This document shows, one piece after another, positions 34,030 through 41,549 of a stretch of DNA of 64,000 nucleotides (positions are counted from its first letter, which is position 1; every line of letters starts with the position of its first letter). Position numbers and translations under genes: made by a program. This DNA comes from JAUYIV01 sp040882645 (GTDB taxonomy: Bacteria > Actinomycetota > Acidimicrobiia > Spongiisociales > UBA11373), in NCBI GenBank assembly GCA_040882645.1, contig JBBEAX010000085.1:1-64000 (forward strand), in the 5' to 3' direction. The notes below the pieces were generated by a model. That model was not told where the DNA came from, did no database searches, and was given only the letters and a program-made list of their open reading frames with translations.

Positions 34030-35090
34030 GGTGTCTCCAGGGGGCCGTCGGCATCGGCCGGGTCGACAAACATGACGACCTTGCCACACTCGCCAGAGGC
34101 CATCAGGTCGAAGGCAGCGTCGAAGTCCTCGAGCCGGAACCGGTGGGTGACCAACGGCGTGAGGTCCACTCCCCCACTGCGCAAGAGGGCGTTGCCCTCG
34201 TACCAGGTGTCCCACAGGCGGCGTCCGACGATGCCATGGACAGTGGCGCCCTTGAAGACGATGGCGTCATCGAGGTCAAACTGGAACGGTTTCGAGGAGA
34301 GTCCGAGGAGGGCGGCGTGGCCCCCGGGCTTGAGCACCTCGAACCCTTCGAGGATGGCGCTCTCCGCCCCGCTCATCTCGAGAAGGACGTCGACGCCCTC
34401 GCCGTCGGTGGCGGTGAGGATCCCGGCCACGATATCATCGCGCCGGGGATTGAGCGTCAGGGTCGCCCCCATCTTCGCGGCGAGCGCCAACCGATAGTCG
34501 CTCACGTCGGTCGAGATGACGCTGCGCGCCCCAAGTGCTCGTGCCACCGCCACCGCCATGATCCCCACAGGCCCCGCTCCAGTCACCAGGACCTTGCGGC
34601 CGGCGACCGGTGGCGTCGAGGCGGCGTGGACGGCGTTCCCGAAGTTCTCGAGCAGGGTGGCGATCGAATATGGCGTACCCGGTGGGTTCGGCCAAGCGTT
34701 CACCGCGGGGATGGTCACGTATTCGGCAAAGGCACCGTCCCGGTGCACTCCGAGGATCCTGGTCTGGGGGCACAGATGGCCCCGCCCGGTGCGGCACCAG
34801 GCGCAGTCGCCGTCGACCACGTGGGACTCGAGGGAGACGAGGGTGCCGATCGCCGGAGCCGAGACGCCAGGCCCGTGGGCCTCGACGATTCCGCAGATCT
34901 CATGGCCGACGACGAGGGGCGGGAGGACGTGTTCTGCTGCCCAGGAATCCCAGGCGCGGATGTGGAGGTCGGTGCCGCAGATCGAAGTCGCCTTGACCCT
35001 GACGAGAACTTCGCCCGCCGCCGGCACCGGGGTAGGTCGATCGACCATTTCGAGGCCGGGGCCAGGTCCGATCTTGACGACGGCGCGCAT
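34026..35090 (-). CDS. tdh: L-threonine 3-dehydrogenase
   Basis: This zinc-dependent dehydrogenase oxidises L-threonine with NAD to 2-amino-3-ketobutyrate. C38 in SICGTDLH and H63-E64 in VGHEICG form the catalytic zinc site, and GAGPVGIMAV is the NAD-binding Rossmann loop. The structural zinc site reads D93, C96, C99, C107, with Asp in place of the first Cys. Length 354 residues is slightly longer than usual. It starts the tdh-kbl operon. Confidence 0.92.
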   Translation of the reverse strand: MRAVVKIGPGPGLEMVDRPTPVPAAGEVLVRVKATSICGTDLHIRAWDSWAAEHVLPPLVVGHEICGIVEAHGPGVSAPAIGTLVSLESHVVDGDCAWCRTGRGHLCPQTRILGVHRDGAFAEYVTIPAVNAWPNPPGTPYSIATLLENFGNAVHAASTPPVAGRKVLVTGAGPVGIMAVAVARALGARSVISTDVSDYRLALAAKMGATLTLNPRRDDIVAGILTATDGEGVDVLLEMSGAESAILEGFEVLKPGGHAALLGLSSKPFQFDLDDAIVFKGATVHGIVGRRLWDTWYEGNALLRSGGVDLTPLVTHRFRLEDFDAAFDLMASGECGKVVMFVDPADADGPLETP

Positions 35091-35221
35091 CGCCTCTCAG
35101 GGTAATCCGAGCCCTACCCCGCGGGCCGGGGCACCGTTGCGGTGAAGTAGTCCGGATCGGCAGGCCGAGGTGCCCCATCTGAGGGCTGTTCACAGGACAC
35201 GCGAGAACATATGCTCCGCGA

Positions 35222-36220
35222 GTGAGGCGCGCCACTCTTCTCGTGGCCATCATCGTGGTCTTGGCGGGGTGCAGCGACGACTCGGCGCCGAAGGCAGGTG
35301 GCGGGGTCACGACCACCCTGGGGTCACACGACACCACGACGGTGCCTGCCACGACCTCCATGGTTCCCACAGTCAGTACGACCACGACCGACGGATACAC
35401 ATTGGACGACCAGGGCAACCGGATAATCGGGGTGATGTCGGGTCCCATCGGGTTCACCTGTTCGAATGCAGTCTTTCCCGGCGGCGAGCCGCCGCAACCA
35501 GTTGCGTCGGCGATCGATGTGGCTTCCTTGATCGCCAATGCCGGCCCTCCTGGAGTCGATCAAGACGACTTCTTCGACCTTTATGCGTGGTCGATCTACT
35601 TCGAGGCCGCTGACTGGGTGTCGCTCCTCGGTGTTCCGCGGTTCCGCGACGAACACCCCGATTGGTACGTAGGTGCATACGGCCACGCCGATTTCGTCGG
35701 TGGACACGGGGATTGGGCACAGCTCGGCAGCGGCTGGTGCGATGTGAAGCCGCATCCCGGAACGCTACCCGTCGGTGTCAGGTCTCTGGTCGAGTTGTGG
35801 GATGAGGACTACCGGCAGTTCACGGTGAAGAGGACCGTCGACGGGCCGTCGGACGGCGACTTGGCGGTGATCGAGGAGATGATGCGATCGGAGTGGGTCC
35901 ATCTGGTGTACCCGCCGTTACCGTCGGACTGGAGACTCGCCGGCTCCCCCGATCCAGGATCGCATCGGGTCTCGATCGAGGTCCAGGAGGGGAACTGTGC
36001 CAGCGGTCAACCGCCGGTGGACCGTGACATCGAAGTGTTGTCGGTGCCCTACGGAGATGGTCTGGCGCTCGTCGTGATCATCGATCCCGTCGAGGGTGGG
36101 GCACTATGCCCCGGGAACCCCTGGTATCCGATCGCTGTCGATCTGGGTGAGCCACTCGGTACGCGAGCCCTCTACGAGGCCACGACATGGCCACCCACGG
36201 TGATGTGGCCTCAGCCCTAG
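35222..36220 (+). CDS. Putative lipoprotein with Thr-rich linker
   Basis: The 332-residue product (GTG start) has the signal MRRATLLVAIIVVLAGC with lipobox VLAGC. A Thr/Val/Pro linker to about residue 57 is followed by a large globular region. That region contains several aromatic clusters, such as FDLYAWSIYFEAADWV, and conserved-looking Cys. No family is recognised. It stands alone between tdh (divergent) and the tRNA region. Confidence 0.78.
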   Translation: MRRATLLVAIIVVLAGCSDDSAPKAGGGVTTTLGSHDTTTVPATTSMVPTVSTTTTDGYTLDDQGNRIIGVMSGPIGFTCSNAVFPGGEPPQPVASAIDVASLIANAGPPGVDQDDFFDLYAWSIYFEAADWVSLLGVPRFRDEHPDWYVGAYGHADFVGGHGDWAQLGSGWCDVKPHPGTLPVGVRSLVELWDEDYRQFTVKRTVDGPSDGDLAVIEEMMRSEWVHLVYPPLPSDWRLAGSPDPGSHRVSIEVQEGNCASGQPPVDRDIEVLSVPYGDGLALVVIIDPVEGGALCPGNPWYPIAVDLGEPLGTRALYEATTWPPTVMWPQP

Positions 36221-36247
36221 GGACGCCATCACCCGATTCTCGTGACC

Positions 36248-36292
36248 GTGGAGTTACCGAAGGGAACTCCTATGCCGCCCAAAGGGCGGCCG
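36248..36292. repeat. 45-bp direct repeat, copy 1 (two hairpins)
   Basis: The 45-bp unit (GTGGAGTTACC ... AAAGGGCGGCCG) is repeated at 36533-36577 with 43 of 45 bases equal. It holds GGAGTT/AACTCC arms and a GCCGCCC-AAA-GGGCGGC hairpin. Copy 1 has no complete tRNA beside it. Between here and 36404 I see no gene. Confidence 0.8.
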
Positions 36293-36403
36293 CCGTTCCT
36301 TCGTGTCACGGCCGTCATGGGGTTGGGGCCCCATCTGGTGGAGGAGGGCCGACCGGCGTCTGTTCGGCGGCGCAGCCGCCGAAGTCGGCCCGGGCAGAGA
36401 TAC

Positions 36404-36435
36404 GGTCGGGCTGGCCGGATTTGAACCGGCGACCT
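36404..36435 (-). repeat. Orphan copy of tRNA-Pro 3' end
   Basis: These 32 bases are identical to 36579-36610, the acceptor and T-arm half of tRNA-Pro. The 5' half of a tRNA cannot be found beside them. This is the pattern left by element integration at a tRNA or by partial duplication. Confidence 0.75.
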
Positions 36436-36482
36436 ATCACGAGGGCGCGATCCCGAAGGGGTCGCTCGTTGGAGGCTGCGTT

Positions 36483-36505
36483 TTCGATTCCGGGTAGGAA
36501 TCGAA
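36483..36505. repeat. Short inverted repeat
   Basis: TTCGATTCC and GGAATCGAA are perfect 9-bp arms around GGGTA. It lies between the orphan tRNA piece and the second 45-bp repeat. No T-run follows on either strand, so a terminator role is uncertain. Confidence 0.5.
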
Positions 36506-36532
36506 CGGCAGCCGACGCTCGTGGTTACTGCA

Positions 36533-36577
36533 GTGGAGTTACCGAAGGGAACTCCCAAGCCGCCCAAAGGGCGGCCG
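36533..36577. repeat. 45-bp direct repeat, copy 2
   Basis: This is the second copy of the unit at 36248-36292, directly abutting the 3' CCA of tRNA-Pro. It is therefore the native downstream sequence of the tRNA. Confidence 0.8.
36559..36575 (-). terminator. Hairpin downstream of tRNA-Pro
   Basis: GCCGCCC-TTT-GGGCGGC (minus strand) begins 3 bases after the CCA end and is followed by TTGGG. It is a reasonable, weakly T-tailed terminator for the tRNA transcript. Confidence 0.5.
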
Positions 36578-36654
36578 TGGTCGGGCTGGCCGGATTTGAA
36601 CCGGCGACCTCTTGGCCCCCAGCCAAGCGCGCTGCCAAGCTGCGCCACAGCCCG
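36578..36654 (-). tRNA. tRNA-Pro (anticodon GGG) with encoded CCA
   Basis: The minus strand folds into a full cloverleaf. The acceptor is CGGGCTG/CAGCCCG, the D-arm GCGC/GCGC, and the anticodon stem CTTGG/CCAAG around loop CTGGGGG (anticodon GGG). The T-arm is GCCGG/CCGGC around TTCAAAT, followed by discriminator A and an encoded CCA. It reads CCC (and by wobble CCU) proline codons. A plus-strand frame over it gives the well-known false protein pattern. Confidence 0.95.
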
Positions 36655-36688
36655 TCGTGGACGAGCATGGTACCGCCCGCCGCAGTCA

Positions 36689-36814
36689 TCAGAGTGCCTG
36701 GCCGACGACCCAGGCGGCGATCTGGACGATGCGCACCACCAGGTAAAGAACGGCGGCGCCGACCAGGATCTTGAACCCCCACGGCGCCCGCTCGTTGCCG
36801 ACTGCGTCGCTCAT
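36689..36814 (-). CDS. 41-residue single-pass membrane protein coupled to acyl-CoA carboxylase
   Basis: This short gene encodes MSDAVGNERAPWGFK, then a hydrophobic helix (about residues 14-37), and ends VVGQAL. Its ATG overlaps the stop codon of the carboxylase gene (ATGA), which strongly supports translation. It is not the known AccE epsilon subunit, which is soluble and lacks a membrane helix. It might anchor or regulate the carboxylase at the membrane, but no function is known to me. The tRNA-Pro lies 34 bp downstream. Confidence 0.7.
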   Translation of the reverse strand: MSDAVGNERAPWGFKILVGAAVLYLVVRIVQIAAWVVGQAL

Positions 36815-38337
36815 ACCGGCGGCACCCCATGGCGCCGCTCCGAAAACGAGCGGTCCTTGTTGGAGGCGTAGGCAAGCCGGGTGATCAACTCGTTGCGGAG
36901 ATCCTGCGGTTCCACGATCGCATCCAGGACGAGATCGGACGCCAGGCGGAGCAAGTCGACGTCTGCCTCGTACTCTGCCCGCTTCTCGGCCACGAAGGTC
37001 TCGCGCTCCGCAGGATCGTCGATCGCCTGGATGGCGTTGTAGTAGACCGCGTTTATCGCCGCCTCAGGGCCCATCACGGCGATCTCGGCACCCGGCAGGG
37101 CGATGGTGGCATCTGGGTGAAAGCCCGGCCCGGCGAAGGCGTAGAGGCCGGCCCCGTAGGCCTTGCGAACCACCACCGAGATCTTTGGCACAGTGGCCTC
37201 GGCGATCGCGGTCAGCATCTTGGCGCCGGCGCGAATGATCCCCTGCCGCTCCACTTCGGTGCCGATCATGAACCCCGGAACGTCGGCGAGGAACACCAGC
37301 GGGATGTTGAACGCGTCGCACAGCCAGATGAACCGGGCCGCCTTGTCGGCGGAGTCGACGAAGAGCACTCCACCCAGGTGATTCGGTTGAGAGGCCACCA
37401 CCCCGACCGGGCGGCCGCCGAGCCGGGCGAGCACAGTGATGACCTCAGGGGCGAAGAGCTCCTTCACCTCGAGCAGGCTGTCGTCGTCGAAGATGCCCGT
37501 GAGAAGCTGCTTCATGTCGTATCCCTGGCGGGAGTCCTCCGGAAGCACCGATGCCGGATCGACATCCCCGGGTCCATCGAAGTCGTAGAGCGGTGGGTCG
37601 GCCTTGAAGTCTGCGGGGAAGTACGAGAAGTACGCGCGCGCCCACGAGATCGCCTCCTCGTCGCTGGACACGAGCGCGTCACCGCAGCCACTCACGGTGC
37701 AGTGCATGCGGGCACCGCCGAGCTCTTCGAGGGTCGTGATCTCCCCGATGACCATCTCCGCCATGCGGGGTGAACCGAGGTACATCGAGGCACGGCCCTC
37801 GACCATGATCACCACATCGCAGAACGACGGGATGTAGGCGCCGCCGGCAGCCGAGGGGCCGAACAGGCAGCAGATCTGCGGGACGCGTCCGCTGAGACGC
37901 ACCTGGTTCCAGAAGATCTTGCCTGCGCCGCGGCGTCCGGGGAACAGGTCCACCTGGTCGGTGATCCTCGCCCCGGCCGAATCGACCAGGTAGAACACCG
38001 GGAGCCGCTCGTCATATGCCGCTTCGAGCGAGCGAATGATCTTCTCGACCGTCCTCGCCCCCCAGGAACCCGCCTTGACGGTTGGATCGTTGGCGATGAC
38101 CATGACCGGCCTGCCGTCGACGCTCCCGCGACCGGTGACCACCGCATCTGCGGCGAGCTCGTCTCCGAGCGCGTTGGCAAGGAGCCCATCCTCGACGAAC
38201 GATCCCGGGTCGCACAGCAGCGCCACTCGATCTCGCACGAACAGCTTGCCCTGCTCGGCGATCTTCTCGTGGTACTTCTCGGGGCCGCCACCGAGCGCCC
38301 GCTCCGCGGCCTTCTGCAGACGCTCTTTCTCGGTCAC
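36811..38337 (-). CDS. Acyl-CoA carboxylase beta (carboxyltransferase) subunit
   Basis: The 508-residue enzyme transfers carboxyl from biotin to an acyl-CoA (propionyl- or acetyl-CoA). It shows the two crotonase-like halves of the family: an N-terminal DSAGARITDQ and GPSAAGGAYIPSF region, and a C-terminal DVPGFMIGTEVE and KAYGAGLYAF region. Biotin-carboxylase and BCCP subunits are not encoded nearby. The substrate cannot be set from sequence; PccB or a methylmalonyl-CoA-type enzyme are possible. Its GTG overlaps the der stop. Confidence 0.92.
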   Translation of the reverse strand: MTEKERLQKAAERALGGGPEKYHEKIAEQGKLFVRDRVALLCDPGSFVEDGLLANALGDELAADAVVTGRGSVDGRPVMVIANDPTVKAGSWGARTVEKIIRSLEAAYDERLPVFYLVDSAGARITDQVDLFPGRRGAGKIFWNQVRLSGRVPQICCLFGPSAAGGAYIPSFCDVVIMVEGRASMYLGSPRMAEMVIGEITTLEELGGARMHCTVSGCGDALVSSDEEAISWARAYFSYFPADFKADPPLYDFDGPGDVDPASVLPEDSRQGYDMKQLLTGIFDDDSLLEVKELFAPEVITVLARLGGRPVGVVASQPNHLGGVLFVDSADKAARFIWLCDAFNIPLVFLADVPGFMIGTEVERQGIIRAGAKMLTAIAEATVPKISVVVRKAYGAGLYAFAGPGFHPDATIALPGAEIAVMGPEAAINAVYYNAIQAIDDPAERETFVAEKRAEYEADVDLLRLASDLVLDAIVEPQDLRNELITRLAYASNKDRSFSERRHGVPPV

Positions 38338-39650
38338 GCGGGGTCTCTCCGGGCTCGCCTACGAGGTATCAAGCGTATCGGTGTGCCCAGAAAGTCGTAG
38401 GTGTTTCGCAACCTGCCTTCGATGAAACGCAGGTAGTCGGGGCCGATCTCACCCCCGCGAACGAAGAGGACGATCGTCGGCGGCTCGGTGCCCGCCTGCA
38501 CGGCATACATGATTCGGGCTCGTCGGCCCTTCCTGGTGGGTGGGGGGTGGGCTTCCTGCCACTCCAGCAGCAGACGGTTCAGGTCCGGCGTGGGGATCCG
38601 CTGCGCCCGTGCCTCCAGCACCGCGGTGACGGCTTCTCCGAGGCGGTGGAGGCGAGCTCCCGTGAGGGCCGACAGTCGCAAGACCGGCGCCCACGAGATG
38701 AAGGCAAGCCGGTCGCCCACCCCGTCCTCGGTGATGGCCTTCTGTTCGGTGTCGGTCACGTCCCACTTGTTGAGGATCACCACGATGCCTGCGCCACTGG
38801 CTTCGATCTCCTCGGCCAGTCGTTGCTCCTGATGGGTGACCCCTTCCACGCCGTCGACTACCAGCAGTGCAACGTCGGCCTGGGCGAGGGCTTCTTTGGC
38901 TCGGATCACCGAATAGAACTCGACTGACTCGTCGACACGCGCCTGGCGCCGAATCCCGGCGGTGTCGACCACTCGATATCGGGTTCCATCGACCTCGGCC
39001 ACGGCGTCGATGGGATCGCGGGTGGTGCCCGGAACGGGGCTGACCACCACCCGCTGCTCGCCGAGCAGCTTGTTGAGAAGCGTGGACTTGCCGACATTGG
39101 GACGACCGAGGATGGCAATCGTCGGCATCCGTTCGGCCGGCGGTGTCTCGACCTCCGGAAGGCGTTCGACCACCGCATCGAGCAGGTCGCCGAAGTTTCT
39201 GCCGTGCAGCGCGCTCACGGGGTGCGAGTCGCCCAGGCCGAGGGCCCATAGGTGGGCGAGGTCGAGCTCGCCTTTCGGGCCGTCCACTTTGTTCGCGACG
39301 AGAAGCACCGGAGTAGCCGACTTCTGCACCACCCGGGCGATCGCCAGGTCGTCATCGCCGAGGGGATTGGTGGCGTCGGCGACGAAGAGCACCAGGTCGG
39401 CGCTGCGGACGGCTGCCTCCGCCTGGGCGCGAATGTCGGCGGTCAGCTCGCCGGTGCCGGTCTCCCATCCCCCAGTGTCGATGACCAGGAACGGCACGCC
39501 GTTCCAATCAGCGGTGAATTCCCGGCGATCCCGGGTGACACCGGGAAGTTCCTGCACGACGGCCGCCCGACGGTTGAGGACGCGGTTCACCAAAGTCGAC
39601 TTCCCCACATTGGGACGACCAACCACGGCGACAACAGGCAGACGGGACAT
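38334..39650 (-). CDS. der: Ribosome-assembly GTPase Der (EngA)
   Basis: Der has two tandem GTPase domains and helps assemble the 50S ribosomal subunit. Both P-loops read GRPNVGKSTL (first at 11-20, the second about residue 180), each followed by a DTxG-type switch (VIDTGGWE; VVDTAGIR). The C-terminal KH-like domain ends the 438 residues. The ATG gives MSRLPVVAVVGRPN. The frame runs open upstream through the assembly gap but that part is not coding. Confidence 0.96.
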   Translation of the reverse strand: MSRLPVVAVVGRPNVGKSTLVNRVLNRRAAVVQELPGVTRDRREFTADWNGVPFLVIDTGGWETGTGELTADIRAQAEAAVRSADLVLFVADATNPLGDDDLAIARVVQKSATPVLLVANKVDGPKGELDLAHLWALGLGDSHPVSALHGRNFGDLLDAVVERLPEVETPPAERMPTIAILGRPNVGKSTLLNKLLGEQRVVVSPVPGTTRDPIDAVAEVDGTRYRVVDTAGIRRQARVDESVEFYSVIRAKEALAQADVALLVVDGVEGVTHQEQRLAEEIEASGAGIVVILNKWDVTDTEQKAITEDGVGDRLAFISWAPVLRLSALTGARLHRLGEAVTAVLEARAQRIPTPDLNRLLLEWQEAHPPPTRKGRRARIMYAVQAGTEPPTIVLFVRGGEIGPDYLRFIEGRLRNTYDFLGTPIRLIPRRRARRDPA

Positions 39651-39693
39651 GGGAGCAGGATAAGGGGCAATTGGCCTCACTCCGCTCGGGCCG

Positions 39694-39721
39694 CAATGCG
39701 CAATGCGCGATGCGCGACGCG
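39694..39721. repeat. Four tandem 7-bp units
   Basis: The units CAATGCG, CAATGCG, CGATGCG and CGACGCG follow one another upstream of der. AGCGGGT units follow around 39767-39781. Between der and ispH (39651-39851) I see only these repeats, a hairpin and the assembly gap; a divergent promoter region must also lie here. Confidence 0.7.
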
Positions 39722-39781
39722 TAGGGCGTGGAGGAGAGCCTTGGCCATGTCTTGCGGGAGGCTGGCAGCGGGTAGCGGGTA

Positions 39782-39804
39782 GCGGGGAGGCCTTGCCTCC
39801 CCGC
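39782..39804. repeat. Perfect GC-rich hairpin beside the assembly gap
   Basis: GCGGGGAGGC and GCCTCCCCGC are perfect 10-bp arms around CTT. The arm ends two bases before the N run. Confidence 0.8.
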
Positions 39805-39805
39805 C

Positions 39806-39815
39806 NNNNNNNNNN
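39806..39815. other. Assembly gap (10 N)
   Basis: Ten undetermined bases mark a scaffold join; the real length is unknown. It lies in the der-ispH intergenic region. Confidence 1.
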
Positions 39816-39851
39816 GGCGCCGTGCCCCCCCCGCCGCCTTACCATCCCTCT

Positions 39852-40898
39852 GTGGTCGACACCGTGCTTCTTGCCGAGCCCCGTGGCTTTTGTGCTGGGG
39901 TGGAGATGGCCATCAAGGCCCTCACCTGGATGGTGCGCGTGTTCGACCCCCCGGTGTACTGCTATCACGAGATCGTTCACAACGCCTCGGTGGTCGAGAT
40001 GTTCACCGCCGCCGGGGTGCGGTTCGTCGACTCGATCGACGAGGTCCCGTTGGGCGCCCCGATCATGCTGTCTGCCCACGGTTCCGCGCCCGAAGTGGTG
40101 GCGGCGGCAACCGGCCGAAGTGCGGTGATGGTCGATGCGGTATGCCCGCTTGTCACCAAGGTCCATCACGAGATTCGCACCAGGGCAGAGGCCGGATACG
40201 ACATCATCTATGTGGGTCACGCCGGGCACGATGAGGCGATCGGGGCGGTCGCGGAGGCCCCCCATGCTGCCACCCTCGTCGACCCCGAACAGGGCCTCGG
40301 GTCATTCGAGCCGTCCGACCCGACGAGGGTCGCCCTGGTCGCGCAGACGACCTTGGGGCTATTCGAATGGGAGTCGGTTCTCGACAATGCCTCGGCGCGG
40401 TTCCCCGACCTATGGACCGCCCGGCGCAGCGACCTCTGCTACGCCACCACCAATCGACAGGCAGCCGTCAAGGAGTTGGCCCGCCGCTGCGATGTCGTAC
40501 TGGTGGTCGGATCCGACAATTCTTCGAACACCCGTGCCCTGGTAAGGGTGGCTCGCTCCGAAGGGGCCCCGGCCCACCGGGTGGATGGGCCCGAATCGAT
40601 CGACCCGCGCTGGCTCGAGGGGGCATCTGTGGTCGGAGTGACGGCCGGGGCGTCGGCGCCCGACAAGAGCGTTCGCGATGTGATCGCGGCGATCGCGCCC
40701 ACGAACGGTGTCGAGACGCTGCGGGTGACCGAGGAGGGTGAGTACTTTCCCCCGCCTCCCCAGCTGCGGGCGTTCCTCAAGGGGCTGCAGGGTGCAGTCG
40801 AGGCCGGCGTCACCGCCCGCTTTCCGGGGCTGCCCGGGCCGTTGGATGACGACCGGTCATGGGGCGCCACTGAGGCTTTGGAGATGCTCCGGGCCTGA
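39852..40898 (+). CDS. ispH: 4-hydroxy-3-methylbut-2-enyl diphosphate reductase
   Basis: IspH makes IPP and DMAPP in the last step of the MEP isoprenoid pathway and carries a [4Fe-4S] cluster. The three cluster cysteines are C14 (GFCAGV), C98 (DAVCPLV) and C196 (DLCYATTNRQ). H43 in EIVHN and H76 in SAHGSAP are substrate-binding positions; the usual SAHGV is here SAHGS. The GTG at 39852 gives a normal 348-residue product; an upstream ATG adds a proline run near the gap. It is the only plus-strand gene in the der-cmk block. Confidence 0.93.
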   Translation: MVDTVLLAEPRGFCAGVEMAIKALTWMVRVFDPPVYCYHEIVHNASVVEMFTAAGVRFVDSIDEVPLGAPIMLSAHGSAPEVVAAATGRSAVMVDAVCPLVTKVHHEIRTRAEAGYDIIYVGHAGHDEAIGAVAEAPHAATLVDPEQGLGSFEPSDPTRVALVAQTTLGLFEWESVLDNASARFPDLWTARRSDLCYATTNRQAAVKELARRCDVVLVVGSDNSSNTRALVRVARSEGAPAHRVDGPESIDPRWLEGASVVGVTAGASAPDKSVRDVIAAIAPTNGVETLRVTEEGEYFPPPPQLRAFLKGLQGAVEAGVTARFPGLPGPLDDDRSWGATEALEMLRA

Positions 40899-40904
40899 AT
40901 CGCA

Positions 40905-41549
40905 TCAGACCCGTCCGACCAGATCGAGCACCTGCCCCACCACCTGGGCGATGGTGAGGTGGGTCGTGTCGATCGTCACCGCATCATCGGCGGGCTTGAG
41001 CGGTGAGGTCACCCGGGAGGAGTCGGCCTCGTCGCGTCGCTCGATCTGCTCGAGGATCCCCTCGACGGTGTGCCCTGCCGCCTCCGGATCGGCGGCGCGC
41101 CGCCGTGCCCGGATGCCGGGATCAGCCGTCAGAAACACCTTCACCGGGGCGTCGGGAAAGACCACCGTGCCGATGTCCCGACCCTCCACCACGGCATCGC
41201 CGCCATGGCGAGCCACCCAGGCGCGCTGGAGGTCGACCACCGCCACCCTGACCGCCGGGTGCGCCGCCACCACGCTGACCACGGCCGTGATTTCGGCGCT
41301 CCGCAGGTCGGCCGACAAGTCGTGCCCGTCGAGAAGGAGGCGCCCGTCGGCGAAGTCGACCTCGACCGCTCGCAGCGACTCGAGGACCGCGTCGGGATCG
41401 GCCGGGTCTCTGCCCGAGCGCAACGTGACGAGGGTTGCCATCCGGTAGTAAGCGCCGGTGTCGAGGTACGGCAAGCCGAGGGCGGCTGCCACCGCCCGGG
41501 ACACCGTGCTCTTGCCGACGCCGCTCGGCCCATCTATCGCGACGACCAC
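40905..41549 (-). CDS. cmk: Cytidylate kinase
   Basis: Cmk phosphorylates CMP and dCMP with ATP. The P-loop is in AIDGPSGVGKST, and LDTGAYYRMATL plus VEGRDIGTVVFPDA are the CMP-binding and lid regions. The GTG at 41549 yields VVVAIDGPSG, matching the usual N-terminus, and 214 residues. A GTG at 41582 is an alternative start that would overlap aroA more. It ends the minus-strand operon. Confidence 0.94.
   Translation of the reverse strand: MVVAIDGPSGVGKSTVSRAVAAALGLPYLDTGAYYRMATLVTLRSGRDPADPDAVLESLRAVEVDFADGRLLLDGHDLSADLRSAEITAVVSVVAAHPAVRVAVVDLQRAWVARHGGDAVVEGRDIGTVVFPDAPVKVFLTADPGIRARRRAADPEAAGHTVEGILEQIERRDEADSSRVTSPLKPADDAVTIDTTHLTIAQVVGQVLDLVGRV

Noticed and set aside
36187..36774. Protein-like frame containing GLAGFEPATS-type sequence
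   Set aside because: This is the known false translation of tRNA genes; the minus strand folds into tRNA-Pro.
39651..40265. Upstream extension of the der frame through the N run
   Set aside because: The assembly gap makes the frame meaningless, and Der's conserved N-terminus starts at 39650.
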